Shown here one piece after another: positions 62,772-64,000 of a stretch of 64,000 nt of DNA; position 1 is the stretch's first letter; each line of letters begins with the position of its first letter. The stretch is from Nitrosopumilaceae archaeon (GTDB lineage Archaea > Thermoproteota > Nitrososphaeria > Nitrososphaerales > Nitrosopumilaceae). The stretch is taken from assembly GCA_035631875.1 (NCBI GenBank), contig DASQHX010000011.1, forward strand, positions 310,001-374,000, read 5' to 3'. A program made the position numbers and the translations under genes. A model generated the notes under the pieces. It had not been told where the DNA came from. It ran no database searches and worked only from the letters and a program-made list of their open reading frames with translations.

Positions 62772-63044
62772 ATGAAATATCGTAGTAGAACTGAAATCTC
62801 AGCCATGATCCTAGAGGCTGTAAGGTCGGGAGCTACGAAGACAAAGATAATGTATAGGGCATATCTTTCCTATACGCTTGTTAAACAATACATTGCATTT
62901 CTACAAGAAAATGATCTTTTAAGATATGAAAAACTGACAAAACAATATAGAATAACTGAGAAGGGACTAAAATTCTTACACTCGTATGATCAAATTATTG
63001 AATTGCTCTCTTCAAAAAACAAAGAAAAGAAAATTGTTATCTAA
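62772..63044 (+). CDS. winged-helix DNA-binding protein
   Basis: About 90 residues from ATG 62772; a longer reading from a TTG at 62718 is less likely because it runs through the promoter motif. SRTEISAMILEAVRSGATKT and YRAYLSYTLVKQYIAFLQEN form a winged helix, followed by YRITEKGLKFLHSY as the wing. This is the thaumarchaeal HTH_45 type. It is a probable local regulator; the target is unknown. Confidence 0.72.
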   Translation: MKYRSRTEISAMILEAVRSGATKTKIMYRAYLSYTLVKQYIAFLQENDLLRYEKLTKQYRITEKGLKFLHSYDQIIELLSSKNKEKKIVI

Positions 63045-63226
63045 ATAAATCAATAGTATGGCATGTAATGTTTTGTTACATACAATTTAACTTAAACAAA
63101 TTATTCTGATTTTTATAAAATAATTTTATCACGATAATTAATTTTATTTAAAATTAAAAACGAAGTTTGTATACATATTTCTTCTACCCATCCCTTTAAT
63201 ATTATAGAAGATTGTTCTAGGTTGAA
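63045..63226. promoter_or_regulatory. promoter region of the spherulin-4-like gene
   Basis: A very AT-rich region. TTTAATATTATAG is a TATA candidate about 28 bases before the ATG; TGTTCTA (the inverse of TAGAACA) at 63213-63219 lies just after it. Confidence 0.4.
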
Positions 63227-64000
63227 ATGAAGGTACAATCATCTAGAACATTTGTCGGGATTTTTATGATCATGTTGATGGTCTTTGTACCATTTTCAAC
63301 AACAATACACCCAGCAGTTGCAGCAACACCAACTGGAGTCATAGTACCACTGTATTCATATCCTGGAAACTATTGGACCCAACTAATTCAAGCAAAGAAT
63401 GCACACCCATCAGTTCCAGTCATAGCAATTATCAATCCTAGTAGCGGTTCTGGTAGTGCCTCTGATTCTAATTACGTAACAGGCATTAAAAATCTTCAAT
63501 CTGCAGGCATTACTGTACTAGGATATGTCTATACATCATATGCTGCAAGATCAATTACTGCAGCAGAAGCCGATATAAACTCGTACAAAACTTGGTACAA
63601 CGTTAACGGAATAATGTTTGATGAGATGTCAAACGTTCCAGGTAATGAGAATTACTATTCTACTTTAACTCAATATGTAAAATCTCATGGTATGACCATG
63701 ACAGTAGGTAATCCCGGTGCAAGTACATTAGCAAGTTATGTAGGAACTGTGGATAACATTACCATATACGAGGGTAGTGGAGTGCCAACAGCATCAACTC
63801 TTAGCACTAGGATCTTCTCTCCGACATATCCAAGCTCAGACTTTTCAATGGTGTCATTTGGTGTTAGCACACTAGACACAACAGCAGAAAAAAATGCGTC
63901 TCCATATGTGAGTTATCTGTATATCACAAACGATGTCTTGTCAAATCCATATGATACTGTTCCACCATACATTGGTAACGAGGTAGCTGCTCTTGACACA
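63227..64000 (+). CDS. secreted spherulin-4-like protein, 3' end outside window
   Basis: The first 258 residues of an exported protein are visible. A signal sequence ends near HPAVAATPTG. The following domain (GVIVPLYSYPGNYWTQLIQAK, VPVIAIINPSSGSG, GYVYTSYAARS, NGIMFDEMSN) matches the spherulation-specific family 4 fold, a TIM-barrel related to polysaccharide-active enzymes. The acidic FDE near residue 128 could be catalytic. It probably acts on, or binds, an extracellular polysaccharide. Confidence 0.8.
   Translation, partial: MKVQSSRTFVGIFMIMLMVFVPFSTTIHPAVAATPTGVIVPLYSYPGNYWTQLIQAKNAHPSVPVIAIINPSSGSGSASDSNYVTGIKNLQSAGITVLGYVYTSYAARSITAAEADINSYKTWYNVNGIMFDEMSNVPGNENYYSTLTQYVKSHGMTMTVGNPGASTLASYVGTVDNITIYEGSGVPTASTLSTRIFSPTYPSSDFSMVSFGVSTLDTTAEKNASPYVSYLYITNDVLSNPYDTVPPYIGNEVAALDT

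Overview
The window is a low-GC archaeal chromosome segment and is almost certainly from an ammonia-oxidising Nitrososphaerota (Thaumarchaeota), most likely the Nitrosopumilales. The evidence is a thaumarchaeal-type copper nitrite reductase, adjacent crotonase and ADP-forming 3-hydroxypropionyl-CoA synthetase genes (3HP/4HB carbon fixation), archaeal DnaG, CTP-dependent riboflavin kinase, archaeal-type FAD synthase, DphB, L15e, L31e and L39e, LysW-dependent lysine/arginine synthesis, many TTG starts, and secreted proteins with PEFG-type and other thaumarchaeal C-terminal tails. I cannot name the genus from sequence alone.

Region 1 to 42 kb is mostly housekeeping. It runs: carbon fixation (1-2.5 kb); a glutamine amidotransferase; a small Toprim protein, DnaG and riboflavin kinase (3.4-5.7 kb, +); FAD synthase and diphthine synthase (-); then a large minus-strand amino-acid block (7.5-16.7 kb). 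That block has two parts. argG-lysW-argX-lysY-lysZ-lysJ-Lrp lies upstream, and homocitrate synthase-lysW-lysX-lysK lies downstream. The second LysW copy ends in Gln instead of the Glu to which substrates are attached. Next come an ABC importer (16.9-19.6 kb), a MetF-like gene divergent from a two-gene methionine synthase (20.8-25.1 kb, with a 27-bp interrupted palindrome between them), ribosomal L39e/L31e, a degenerate FtsZ-like protein, a tRNA methylthiotransferase, fumarase, nirK, SerA-like dehydrogenase, L15e and several secreted or membrane proteins. A thioredoxin/NHL protein, TruD and a secreted beta-propeller close this part.

Region 42 to 64 kb is accessory in character. It has tiny zinc-binding proteins, winged-helix and sensor-like proteins, two giant secreted fibronectin-III/sugar-dehydrogenase paralogues (46.8-51.0 and 54.1-58.0 kb), and between them a LpxD-like acyltransferase, a sugar epimerase and a TylF-like methyltransferase. 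A compact gas-vesicle operon follows (61.4 to 58.1 kb, minus strand): GvpA, a zinc-ribbon protein, a GvpJ-like protein, a GvpK fused to a GvpA-family domain, GvpF/L, GvpG-like and a soluble histidine kinase. A MEDS sensor-domain gene diverges from it. The window ends in a secreted spherulin-4-like protein. Several genes here share a TAGAACA element about 58-75 bases before the start codon.

The gas-vesicle operon, the surface-protein and glycan-type genes, and the shared promoter motif suggest a cell-surface, buoyancy and signalling island. The Gln-terminated LysW is the most striking single-residue anomaly. No tRNA, rRNA, insertion sequence or CRISPR array was recognised.
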